From the NCBI RefSeq assembly GCF_006494775.1, contig NZ_CP041146.1, positions 2,914,001 through 2,978,000 of the forward strand: a stretch of DNA of 64,000 nt. The letters are read 5' to 3'. The position numbers and the translations under genes were made by a program. Of the stretch, positions 44,776 to 52,275 are shown piece after piece. Source of the DNA: Nocardioides humi (lineage in GTDB: Bacteria > Actinomycetota > Actinomycetes > Propionibacteriales > Nocardioidaceae). Position 1 is the stretch's first letter. Each line of letters begins with the position of its first letter. The notes under the pieces are model-generated. The model saw only the letters and a program-made list of their open reading frames with translations, was not told the DNA's origin and ran no database searches.

Positions 44776-45706
44776 CGGCGTCGCAGGCCGCCGAGCGGTG
44801 GCCCTCGACCTGCAGCGTGGCGTGCTCGATCTGGAACCGCTCGCGCAGCAGCACCTGACCGTCCCGCAGTACACCGGCCCCGTCGGCGCCCTCGACGAGC
44901 ACGAGGTGGGCGGTGGCGACGTGCATGCCGGAGGTGAGCGTCCAGGCGTGCAGGTCGTGGACGTCGCACACGCCCTCGATCTCGCCGAGCGCACCGGCGA
45001 CGGTGTCGATGTCGACGCCGGCAGGCACGTGCTGGCCGAGCACGGCGAGCACCTCGCGGCCCAGCATGACGGCGCGAACCGCGACGAAGGCGCCGATGAG
45101 GAACGCGACGACCGTGTCCCAGACGCCGTCGCCGGTGACCACGATCAGGATCCCGGCCGCCATCACGCCCACGCTGCCGGCGGTGTCGGCGACGACCTCG
45201 AGGTAGGCGCCCTTCACGTTGAGCGAGTCCTGCGAGCCCGCGCGCAGCAGGAGCAGCGCGATCACGTTGACGACGAGGCCGAGGAAGCCCACCACGAGCA
45301 TCGGGCCGGTCTCGATGTCGGGTCCCGAGCCGCCCCGGCCGATCCGTCCGACGGCCTCGACCACGACGTACGCCGCAACGCCCAGCATCATCAGCACCGC
45401 GAGGCCGGAGGCGAACACCTCGGCGCGGTAGGAGCCGTAGGTACGCCGCCCGGTGCTGTCCGCGCGGGTCGCGATCTTGGTCGCGACGAGCGCGGCGCCG
45501 AGCGTGACGACGTCGGCCGCCATGTGGCCGGCGTCGGAGATCAGGGCGAGCGAGCCGCTGATCAGGCCGACGACCAGCTCGACCACGAAGAACGACGCGA
45601 TCAGCCCGAAGGCGACCGCCAGCCGCCAGCGGTGGCGTGCGCCCGCATGGCCGGTCGCCCCGCCGGTGCCACCACCCGCGTGGCCGTGCCCGTGTCCGAC
45701 GCCCAC
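44765..45706 (-). CDS. Cation diffusion facilitator (CzcD/ZitB-like) metal exporter
   Basis: CDF transporter of 313 residues. A His-rich N-terminus (GHGHGHAGG) is followed by six helices. The metal-site helix 2 reads SDAGHMAADVVTL (Asp-x3-His... Asp) and helix 5 reads EVVADTAGSVGVMAAG; a C-terminal cytosolic ferredoxin-like domain ends in the CDAVTW tail. It exports Zn2+, Co2+ or Cd2+ in exchange for protons. A GGAGAGGAG ribosome site precedes the GTG at 45706. It is 22 bases downstream of the second transporter gene in one leftward operon with a CmtR-like sensor. Confidence 0.93.
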   Translation of the reverse strand: MGVGHGHGHAGGGTGGATGHAGARHRWRLAVAFGLIASFFVVELVVGLISGSLALISDAGHMAADVVTLGAALVATKIATRADSTGRRTYGSYRAEVFASGLAVLMMLGVAAYVVVEAVGRIGRGGSGPDIETGPMLVVGFLGLVVNVIALLLLRAGSQDSLNVKGAYLEVVADTAGSVGVMAAGILIVVTGDGVWDTVVAFLIGAFVAVRAVMLGREVLAVLGQHVPAGVDIDTVAGALGEIEGVCDVHDLHAWTLTSGMHVATAHLVLVEGADGAGVLRDGQVLLRERFQIEHATLQVEGHRSAACDAVTW

Positions 45707-45728
45707 GACGTCTCCTCTCCGATCCGGT

Positions 45729-46355
45729 TCAGCAGCTGCCGCAGCAGCCCTTGCCGCGCCACGCCTCGACACCCTCGCGCACCGCGACCGCCGCGATCAC
45801 CAGGCCGGCCACCGGGTCGGCCCAGCTCCAGCCGAGCAGCGCGTTGAGCAGCAGCCCGGCCAGCAGCGCGGCGGACAGCCAGGTGCAGAGCAGGGTCTGG
45901 GTGCCGTCGGCGACGACGGCGTTGGAGCCGAGCGCGCGGCCGGTCCGGCGCTGCGCCCACGACAGGAACGGCATCACCGCGAGCGAGACCGCCGCGAGCA
46001 CGATGCCGACCGTGGACGCGTCCGGCTCGTGCCCGCCGAGCAGCGCGCGGGCGGACCCGACGCCGACGTACGCCGCCAGCGCGAGGAAGGAGACGGCCAT
46101 CAGCCGCAGCGCCGTCCGCTCGCGGGACTCCGGCAGCGGGTGCCGGAACTGCCACAGCACGACCAGCCCGCTCGACACCTCGACCACCGAGTCGAGGCCG
46201 AACCCGACCAGCGCGACCGAGCCCGCGACGAGCCCCGCGCTGACCGCGATCACCGCCTCGACGACGTTGTAGGCCACTGAGGCCGCGGCCAGCAGCCGGG
46301 CTCGGCGGGCGAGGAGCGGGCGCGGCGCGGACCCGAGGGTCAGGTCGACGGACAT
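45729..46355 (-). CDS. CDF-like cation transporter with Cys-rich tail
   Basis: Membrane protein of 208 residues, related to cation efflux proteins but without the C-terminal cytosolic domain. Helix 2 contains GFGLDSVVEVSSGLVVLWQ and helix 5 contains NAVVADGTQTLLCTWLSAALL, where the Asp residues would bind metal. The end is GKGCCGSC, three Cys in the last five residues, a possible soft-metal ligand. The ATG shares one base with the stop of the ArsR gene, so it is directly controlled by that sensor. Confidence 0.88.
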   Translation of the reverse strand: MSVDLTLGSAPRPLLARRARLLAAASVAYNVVEAVIAVSAGLVAGSVALVGFGLDSVVEVSSGLVVLWQFRHPLPESRERTALRLMAVSFLALAAYVGVGSARALLGGHEPDASTVGIVLAAVSLAVMPFLSWAQRRTGRALGSNAVVADGTQTLLCTWLSAALLAGLLLNALLGWSWADPVAGLVIAAVAVREGVEAWRGKGCCGSC

Positions 46356-46738
46356 CAGTCGTCCAGGGTGTGCAGGGCGGCCGGGCCGAAGTTCTCGCAC
46401 AGCACGGCGGCCTCGCCGGTCGCCTCCAGCAGCCGCTCGGCCGCGCGCAGGATGTCGCGGGTCAGCTCGGGATGGGCCAGGGAGATCACCGACGCGCGGC
46501 CGCTGGGCCGCGACACCACGAGCCCGCAGTCGCGCAGGCAGGCGAGGTGCTTGGAGACCGTCGACTGCGCGAGCCCGAGGTGGGCGGTGAGGTCGACGAC
46601 CCGGTGCTCGCCGAGGGCGAGGTGCTGCAGGATCGCCAGCCGGTTGGGGTCGCTCAGGCCGTGCAGCAGGCACGCCGCCGCGACGAGCGCGTCGACCTCC
46701 GAGGGGGCGTCCGCCTCCAGCACCTCATTCATCGCCAT
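46355..46738 (-). CDS. CmtR-like ArsR/SmtB metal sensor
   Basis: Repressor of 127 residues. The winged helix contains LGLAQSTVSKHLACLRDCGLVVSRPSG. Cys67 and Cys71 in the recognition helix plus Cys114 (AVLCENF) match the CxxxC plus distal Cys ligand set that defines Cd/Pb-sensing CmtR of mycobacteria. The start is ATG at 46738, or 46732 (MNEV). A palindrome overlaps the start. First gene of the operon with two cation exporters, so Cd, Pb or Zn should induce export. Specificity is inferred from ligand pattern. Confidence 0.92.
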   Translation of the reverse strand: MAMNEVLEADAPSEVDALVAAACLLHGLSDPNRLAILQHLALGEHRVVDLTAHLGLAQSTVSKHLACLRDCGLVVSRPSGRASVISLAHPELTRDILRAAERLLEATGEAAVLCENFGPAALHTLDD

Positions 46739-46746
46739 GTGGCGAT
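46731..46746. promoter_or_regulatory. ATCGCCA-TG-TGGCGAT palindrome at the cmtR-like start
   Basis: Perfect seven-base arms separated by two bases cover the ATG at 46738. It may be the autoregulatory operator. If translation starts at 46732 the site would lie just in front of the coding region. Confidence 0.6.
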
Positions 46747-46799
46747 GTCATCACGATCAGGCGAAGGAAGTCAAGGGTCCTATGCTCGCCCCTGTGATG

Positions 46800-47591
46800 A
46801 TGCGACCGGCCGAGCTGGACGGCGTCCGCGCCGGCACCGTCGACCTGGCGTTCCGCCGCTGGGACCGGCCGCGGGTGAAGGTCGGGACCCGGCTGCGCAC
46901 GGCCGTCGGGGTGGTCGAGGTGGTCAGCGTCGAGGAGGTCGCGCCCTCCCGGCTGCGCGTCGACGACGCCCGCCGCGCGGGCGCCGCATCGCTGACCGCG
47001 CTCCGGGAGGCGCTGTCGGCGCGGCCGGACCGGCCGGTGTTCCGCGTCGGCCTGAGGTACGGCGGCGCCGACCCCCGCGAGGCGCTGCGCGCGGCGATCC
47101 CCGACGCGGAGGAGATCGCGACGGTCCTCGCGGGCCTCGACCGGCTCGACGCCGCCTCCCCCGTCGGACCGTGGACCCGCACCACGCTGCGGATCATCGA
47201 CCGCAACCCGGAGGTGCGGGCTCCCGACCTGGCCGCCGAGCTCGGCCGTGAGACGCCCGACTTCAAGAAGGACGTGCGCAAGCTCAAGGAGCGTGGGCTG
47301 ACCGAGTCGCTGGCGATCGGGTACCGGCTCTCCCCGCGCGGCGAGGCCGTGCTGGACCACGAGGACGGCCCGCGCGAGCGCGCCCCTCGTCGTGCCGGGA
47401 CCCCGTTGCCGCGCACCATCGGCGCCCCCGCCACCCGGGCCCTGCGGGAGGTCGACGTCCACACCGTGGAGGCGGTCAGCGGCTGGCGCCGGGCCGACCT
47501 CGCGGCGCTGCACGGGGTCGGCCCGATCGCGCTCGACCGGCTGGAGGGCGCGATGGCCGAGCTCGGGCTGGATTACCGGCCCCAAGACTGA
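46800..47591 (+). CDS. ASCH-like N-terminal domain protein with C-terminal helix-hairpin-helix
   Basis: Protein of 263 residues. The N-terminal part (VDLAFRRWDRPRVKVGTRLRTAVGVVEVVSVEEV, then DDARRAGAASLTALREAL) looks like an ASCH/PUA-type RNA-binding fold. The middle (LRIIDRNPEVRAPDLAAELGRETPDFKKDVRKLKERGL) resembles a winged helix, and the end (VSGWRRADLAALHGVGPIALDRLEGAMAELGL) a helix-hairpin-helix. This suggests nucleic-acid binding. In-frame ATGs lie at 46797 and 46800 and a GTG at 46794. It is divergent from the metal operon. The function is unknown. Confidence 0.72.
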   Translation: MRPAELDGVRAGTVDLAFRRWDRPRVKVGTRLRTAVGVVEVVSVEEVAPSRLRVDDARRAGAASLTALREALSARPDRPVFRVGLRYGGADPREALRAAIPDAEEIATVLAGLDRLDAASPVGPWTRTTLRIIDRNPEVRAPDLAAELGRETPDFKKDVRKLKERGLTESLAIGYRLSPRGEAVLDHEDGPRERAPRRAGTPLPRTIGAPATRALREVDVHTVEAVSGWRRADLAALHGVGPIALDRLEGAMAELGLDYRPQD

Positions 47592-47652
47592 CGCATCCAG
47601 GCGGGGAGGAGAGAACATGAGGTGGGCTCGGCGCTCGCGAAGGCCGCGCAAC

Positions 47653-48903
47653 CTACGTGCGTCGGTGGAAGCGGATGTCTCCGTTGGGGAGGCGGTCGTG
47701 GGTGTAGTGGTGGTCGTGGATCCGTTGGTGATGGTGCGCGCACAGGGTGACCGCGTGGTCGAGGTCGGTCGATCCTCCGTTTGACCAGGGGTCTTCGTGG
47801 TGGAGGTGGCACCAGCGGGCGGGGATCGTGCAACCCTCACCGCGACAGGTGTGGTCGCGCAGTCGGATCGCAGCACGTTGAGCGGGCTGGAACAACCGGG
47901 CCGACCGCCCCAGATCGAGCACGCGGCCGTGTCGGTCGAGGACGGCGGGCAGGATCCGGGCCTGGCAGGCCAACCGGCGGGCCTCGGTCGCGGAGATCGA
48001 CTGCTCGCCTTCACCGGCGAGGATCCCGGCGGTGGCGAGGTCGGTGCGGAGCTGGTCGATGCTGATGGTGACCACGACGGCGGTGGCATCACCCCCGTGG
48101 ACAGGGAGGCGCTCGGGGTCGATCAGCTCCAGCAGGTCCATGAACGCCCGGGCGCGACGCCGGTTGAACGGGATACGTGCGAGATCCGGGTTCTCACCCA
48201 TCTCGGGTGGGCGCCGGGGGTTGGTGTGGGCGTCGAGGTAGGTCTTGAGTCGCTCCACGCAGGTGGTGGGCAGGATCCCGGTGATGCGGGAGGAGCCGTC
48301 GCCGAGGTCGCGGAACTTCAACGAAGCCTTCTCGCGTGCCGCTGCCTCTTCGGCTTCGAGACGTTTCGCTTCTTCGGCTTCGGCGATCTCGGGAGCCAGG
48401 ACGTCGAGGATCCGCCGTCCCAGACGCCGCAGCTCGATGGGGGCGAACTCGGCGGCGTACTCCACGAGCCGCGCCTCGGCGTTGGCACACAGTTCGGGTC
48501 CGAGCCGGTCAGGTAGGTCGTCGATGGCCTGGGTGATCACCCTGGCCTGTGTCGAGGTCACCTGCCCAGCTCGCATCGCCTGCGCCACCCGTGGCCGGGC
48601 CTCGAGCCCGTGGGCCAGGTGGAGGTCCGCACGGGCCGGCGCGGGGTCGAGGTGGGCAGCGTGAGCGAGCCACGCCGCCGCGTCCCGGGCACCGTGCACG
48701 ACGGCGATGTCACCGGCGTCGGCCAGGGTCCGCAACCGCAACTCTTCGACCTGCGCCACCAACGCGGTCGCCTGGAGCAGGAGTTGCTCCTTCTCGGGCG
48801 TCGACAGGTACAACGGCTGGGCGTCAGCCACCTCGGCCAGCGCCTCGCGACATGTCTCCACCGCCGCCAGCAACGGCTGCTGAACAAGCGGAGCCAGGCT
48901 CAT
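47653..48903 (-). CDS. DUF222/HNH endonuclease (13E12-repeat type)
   Basis: Protein of 416 residues. The N-terminal and central DUF222 region is helical with a charged segment (EIAEAEEAKRLEAEEAAAREKASLK). The C-terminal HNH motif is CRGEGCTIPARWCHLHHEDPWSNGG with LDHAVTLCAHHHQRIHDH, i.e. His-Asn-His nuclease core plus a four-Cys zinc site. Third codon positions are less G/C-rich than in neighbours, hinting at transfer. The family is multicopy in many actinobacteria. A perfect LexA box lies 51 bases upstream of the ATG, so it belongs to the SOS regulon. Its exact DNA target is unknown. Confidence 0.92.
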   Translation of the reverse strand: MSLAPLVQQPLLAAVETCREALAEVADAQPLYLSTPEKEQLLLQATALVAQVEELRLRTLADAGDIAVVHGARDAAAWLAHAAHLDPAPARADLHLAHGLEARPRVAQAMRAGQVTSTQARVITQAIDDLPDRLGPELCANAEARLVEYAAEFAPIELRRLGRRILDVLAPEIAEAEEAKRLEAEEAAAREKASLKFRDLGDGSSRITGILPTTCVERLKTYLDAHTNPRRPPEMGENPDLARIPFNRRRARAFMDLLELIDPERLPVHGGDATAVVVTISIDQLRTDLATAGILAGEGEQSISATEARRLACQARILPAVLDRHGRVLDLGRSARLFQPAQRAAIRLRDHTCRGEGCTIPARWCHLHHEDPWSNGGSTDLDHAVTLCAHHHQRIHDHHYTHDRLPNGDIRFHRRT

Positions 48904-48953
48904 GATCCGGACCTTCCCGAGTGGTCGACGTACGTCGAATCCTACCACGGGAC

Positions 48954-48969
48954 TCGAACAAATGTTCGA
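48954..48969. promoter_or_regulatory. LexA (SOS) box TCGAACAAATGTTCGA
   Basis: Exact match to the actinobacterial LexA consensus TCGAAC-N4-GTTCGA. It lies 51 bases upstream of the DUF222/HNH start and 128 bases from the decarboxylase gene on the other side. LexA control of 13E12-family genes is known in Mycobacterium tuberculosis, which supports the DUF222/HNH gene as the target. Confidence 0.92.
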
Positions 48970-49020
48970 ACGACGTGCCTTCCTGTGGATGCCCGCGTGG
49001 ATGCCCGCGTGATGCCCGCC

Positions 49021-49047
49021 TGTCACAGACGGCGTACCGCCGGTGTC
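49021..49047 (+). promoter_or_regulatory. ECF41 sigma-factor promoter TGTCACA-N16-TGTC
   Basis: The published ECF41 promoter consensus is TGTCACA-N16-CGTC. Here the -35 (TGTCACA, 49021-49027) is exact, the spacer is exactly 16, and the -10 differs at one base (TGTC, 49044-49047). It lies 35 bases in front of the ATG of the decarboxylase-fold gene that precedes the ECF41 sigma gene, the position where such autoregulated promoters are found. Confidence 0.85.
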
Positions 49048-49081
49048 TCCATGCCGACGATGACCGATCCGAGGAGGAGAC

Positions 49082-49693
49082 ATGACCACCAGCCCGACCA
49101 GCACCGCCCGCATCCCCGCCGCGCCGATCACGGGCCTCTACGGCGCCCTGGTCAAGAAGTTCGCCGGCCGGATGTTCGGCCGCGTGCCGGAGTCGCTCGG
49201 CGTGATGTGGCACCACCTGCCGGCGCTCAAGGCGAGCATGGCCTACGGCCAGAAGGTCCAGAAGTGGGACGAGTGCGACGAGACCCTCAAGACCTACGCG
49301 CACATGGCCGTCGCCTCGCTCATCGGCTGCTCGTGGTGCCTGGACTTCAACTACTTCCTGTCCCGCGACAAGGGCCTCGACGAGGACAAGGCCCGCGAGG
49401 TCCCGCGCTGGCGCGACTCGGAGGTGTTCTCCCCTCTCGAGCGGCAGGTGCTGGAGTACGCCGAGGCGGCCAGCCAGACGCCCCCGACGGTGACCGACGA
49501 GATGGTCGAGCCGCTGCTCGCCGCGCTCGGCCCGGCCGGCCTGCTGGAGCTCACCAGCACGATCGGCTTCGCCAACCTGACCACCCGCAGCAACGTGGCG
49601 CTGGGCATCGAGTCGGAGGGCTTCGCGACGGCCTGCGGGATGAAGCCGTTGGCGCAGCCGGGTCCGTCGGCCGCCGTACCCTCGGGTTCATGA
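49082..49693 (+). CDS. Carboxymuconolactone decarboxylase-fold protein, ECF41 partner
   Basis: Protein of 203 residues in the AhpD/CMD fold. Unlike the protein at 11593 it keeps the redox pair: ASLIGCSWCLDFN with Cys83 and Cys86. ECF41 sigma factors typically sit next to genes for carboxymuconolactone decarboxylases, oxidoreductases or epimerases (COE genes), which are their target. A GAGGAGGAG ribosome site and an ECF41 promoter precede it; the stop overlaps the sigma-factor start (ATGA). It may handle an oxidant or reactive metabolite; the chemistry is unknown. Confidence 0.92.
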   Translation: MTTSPTSTARIPAAPITGLYGALVKKFAGRMFGRVPESLGVMWHHLPALKASMAYGQKVQKWDECDETLKTYAHMAVASLIGCSWCLDFNYFLSRDKGLDEDKAREVPRWRDSEVFSPLERQVLEYAEAASQTPPTVTDEMVEPLLAALGPAGLLELTSTIGFANLTTRSNVALGIESEGFATACGMKPLAQPGPSAAVPSGS

Positions 49694-50574
49694 CCTCTCG
49701 GGACGACGCCGACCCGTTCGTCGCCCACCGCAACCTGCTCTTCACCGTCGCCTACGAGATGCTCGGCTCCGCGGCCGACGCCGAGGACGTGGTGCAGGAG
49801 ACCTGGCTGCGGTGGGCCGACGTGGACCAGGCGCAGGTGCACGACCCGCGCGCCTACCTGGTCCGCATCGTCACCCGCCAGTCCCTCAACCGGCTGCGCA
49901 CGCTGGCCCGTCGCCGCGAGGACTACGTCGGCGAGTGGCTGCCCGAGCCGCTGCTGACCGCGCCCGACGTGGCCGAGGACGTCGAGCTCGCCGAGAGCGT
50001 GTCGATGGCGCTGCTGACGGTGCTGGAGACGCTGGGGCCGACCGAGCGGGCGGTGTTCGTGCTGCGCGAGGTGTTCGAGACGCCGTACGACGAGATCGCG
50101 GCCGCCGTCGGCAAGTCGCCGGCCGCGGTGCGGCAGATCGCGACCCGCGCCCGCAACCACGTGGCCGCCCGGCGGCCGCGGGTCGACGTCGACCGGGGCG
50201 AGCAGCAGGCGGTCGTCGGGCGCTTCCTCGCCGCCGTGCAGACCGGCGACCTCCAGGGCCTGCTCGACGCCCTCGCCCCCGACGTCGTGATGCTGGCCGA
50301 CGGCGGCGGCGTGGCCCAGGCCATCCGCAAGCCGCTGCGCGGCGCCGAGCCGGTGGCCCGGCTGCTGGCGCAGTTCGCCGCCTTCGCGCCGAACAGCGTC
50401 ATCGAGCCGGTGTGGCTCAACGGCTCCCCCGGCGCCCGGATCGACGCCGACGGCGAGCTCACCGCGGTCAGCCTGGTGGTCGAGGGCGGCCGGATCACCC
50501 GGATCCTGGCCATCCGGAACCCGGCCAAGCTGACCGCGCTCGACGCGGTGGCCGCGCTCAGTCGCGACCGCTGA
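49690..50574 (+). CDS. sigJ: ECF41-family RNA polymerase sigma factor (SigJ-like)
   Basis: Sigma factor of 294 residues. Region 2 (about 10-75: FVAHRNLLFTVAYEMLGSAADAEDVVQETWLRW), the ECF41-specific linker motif WLPEP at 83-87, region 4 (about 110-160) and a C-terminal SnoaL-like domain of about 110 residues that replaces an anti-sigma factor. That domain carries DGGG at 204-207 and NPAKL at 277-281, equivalent to the DGGGK and NPDKL motifs of ECF41. It likely transcribes its own operon from 49021. The signal for release of the SnoaL domain is unknown. Confidence 0.93.
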   Translation: MTSRDDADPFVAHRNLLFTVAYEMLGSAADAEDVVQETWLRWADVDQAQVHDPRAYLVRIVTRQSLNRLRTLARRREDYVGEWLPEPLLTAPDVAEDVELAESVSMALLTVLETLGPTERAVFVLREVFETPYDEIAAAVGKSPAAVRQIATRARNHVAARRPRVDVDRGEQQAVVGRFLAAVQTGDLQGLLDALAPDVVMLADGGGVAQAIRKPLRGAEPVARLLAQFAAFAPNSVIEPVWLNGSPGARIDADGELTAVSLVVEGGRITRILAIRNPAKLTALDAVAALSRDR

Positions 50575-50596
50575 GCGGGAACTCTAAGGTGGCCGC

Positions 50597-51516
50597 ATGG
50601 CGGCCACCCCCGAGGCTCGGATCGAGGCGTTCCTGGCGGACTACTTCGCGCAGTGGGAGGTGGTGGCGCCGCTCTTCGAGCAGCAGGCGGTCGACGGCTT
50701 CGACCGGTGGCTGCCGGCGCTGGCGGAGGTGGAGCAGCGCCACCTCGCGCCGGGGACGGACTTCCGGATCGAGAACAGCTTCGCCCGGCCGGCCACCTTC
50801 CGGCCCGGCGGCGAGGAGGTCGCCCGGGTCGAGACGGACGGCGACGCCGGCAGGGTCCGCACGGTCGTGGACGACGTGCTCGAGAGCGTCCGGGAGTACG
50901 AGCTGGTGCGGGTCGGCGGCGACTGGCTGATCGGCTGGACCCGGCTGCGTCGTTCCGGCCCCGCGAGGTGGTCGTCGACGGCCGGCCGGGCACGGTCGAG
51001 GTGCGCGGCGCCGGCTCGCTGGTCTCGGACAGCGGCGTGCTGACGGTCGTCGACCTCGGCTACGACAACGACGACGCGCTCCCGCTCGCGCGCCGGGTCG
51101 CCCCCGGCACCTATCCGGTCCAGGTCGGCACTGCCTACGGCCGCAACACCGCGCTGCGCGTGCTCCTCTCGCCCGCCGAGCCGGTGGCCTGGCACCCCGC
51201 CGGCACCGTGCACGGGCACGTCTTCGGGGTCGACGCCGGCAACCTGTGCGTGGCCGACTACCCGTCGTACGCCGCGGTGTCGCGACGCGAGAAGGAGCGG
51301 GTGACGGACGTCCTCGCCCGCACCACCGATCGACCGGCGGTGCTGCCGCTGACCTTCGGCGGCGAGCACGCCGTCGGGGTGGTCGCGGACTCGGGCTGGG
51401 GCGACGGCGCCTACCCGGCGTTCTGGGGCGTGGACGCGACCGGCGCGATCGCGCAGCTGGTCGTCGACTTCCTGGTGCTGGTCACCGAGCAGGACGGCGT
51501 CCTGCGCCACGTCTGA
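50597..51516 (+). CDS. NTF2-like domain fused to DUF4241, frameshifted
   Basis: The first frame (MAATPEARIEAFLADYFAQWEVVAPLFEQQAVDGF...WLIGWTRLRR) is an NTF2/SnoaL-like domain of about 115 residues. The second frame (REVVVDGRPGTVEVRGAGSL, VQVGTAYGRNTALRVLLSP, FGVDAGNLCVADY, GVVADSGWGDGAYPAFWGVD) is a DUF4241 domain. One added C in the run at 50959-50962 joins them into about 306 residues. DUF4241 is seen among predicted immunity proteins of toxin systems, but no toxin gene is adjacent. The stop abuts the convergent TetR stop (TGATCA). Confidence 0.82.
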
Positions 51517-52134
51517 TCAGGCGGGCCGGAGCAGCACCGGCATCAGGTCGTGGACCTGCGCACGCAGGTCGTCGAGCACGCCCTCGCGCTCGCACAGGTA
51601 GCCCAGCAGCGCCTGCTGGAAGAGCCCGTCGAGCAGGCCGTAGGCGACGTGGGGGGTCATCGCGGGCGCGGCGCCCGCGAGGTCGGCGTACGTGCTGACC
51701 ACCCGCCAGACCATGTCCTCCAGGGTCTGGTCGATCTGGAGCACCGCCTCGCGCAGGCTCACCTCGAACATGCTCTGCGAGCGCAGGTCGTACCAGAGCC
51801 GGTGCATCGGGGCTTCCTCGACGATGGTCTCGACCAGCTTGTCGGCGAACGCCGCGACCAGCCCGTCGGCGGTCGTCGCGTCGGCGACCACACCGTCGTA
51901 CCGGTGCACGCAGGTCGCCTTGTACTGCCGCACGCAGTAGACGATCAGCTCGAGCTTGTCGTGGAAGTAGTAGTGGACGACGCCGTGGGAGAACTCCGAG
52001 TTGTTGGCGATCTCGCGCAGGCTGGCGCGGGCGTAGCCGAGCTCGCCGAGGGTCCGCAGCGCGGAGTCGGCCAGCGCACGGCGGCGCTCGTCGTGCTTGT
52101 CGGCAGGCGTACGACGAGCCGTGGCAGTCGTCAT
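51517..52134 (-). CDS. TetR-family transcriptional regulator
   Basis: Regulator of 205 residues. Helix-turn-helix ADSALRTLGELGYARASLREIANNSEFSHGVVHYYFHDK, then a helical ligand domain (MHRLWYDLRSQSMFEVSL). ATG at 52134 chosen; a longer frame runs into the operator region. It is divergent from the SDR gene, and the gap holds repeated TTGAC/GTCAA half-sites. It probably represses the SDR-reductase-ligase operon; the inducer may be an acyl-CoA, by context only. Confidence 0.93.
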   Translation of the reverse strand: MTTATARRTPADKHDERRRALADSALRTLGELGYARASLREIANNSEFSHGVVHYYFHDKLELIVYCVRQYKATCVHRYDGVVADATTADGLVAAFADKLVETIVEEAPMHRLWYDLRSQSMFEVSLREAVLQIDQTLEDMVWRVVSTYADLAGAAPAMTPHVAYGLLDGLFQQALLGYLCEREGVLDDLRAQVHDLMPVLLRPA

Positions 52135-52165
52135 GTCGGGCGACACTACCGGACCTCCGGCGCTC

Positions 52166-52226
52166 CTTGACAGGTGACCAGACTTTTCTGGGCAATTGTC
52201 AAGAGAAGTCTTGACAGTCGTCAAGA
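52166..52226. promoter_or_regulatory. Array of TTGAC/GTCAA half-sites in the TetR-SDR gap
   Basis: CTTGACA (52166-52172) faces TGTCAAG (52197-52203), and TCTTGAC-AGTC-GTCAAGA (52209-52226) is a second palindrome. At least four half-sites of the same sequence in 61 bases are a strong sign of operators for the adjacent TetR protein. Confidence 0.75.
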
Positions 52227-52275
52227 GACCGGAGTTGTGTGTCCTGCATCACTCACCGACGAAGGAGTCGCTCCC

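Noticed and set aside
50597..51516. A toxin-immunity locus
   Set aside because: DUF4241 hints at immunity, but no polymorphic toxin, secretion marker or adjacent immunity array is present.
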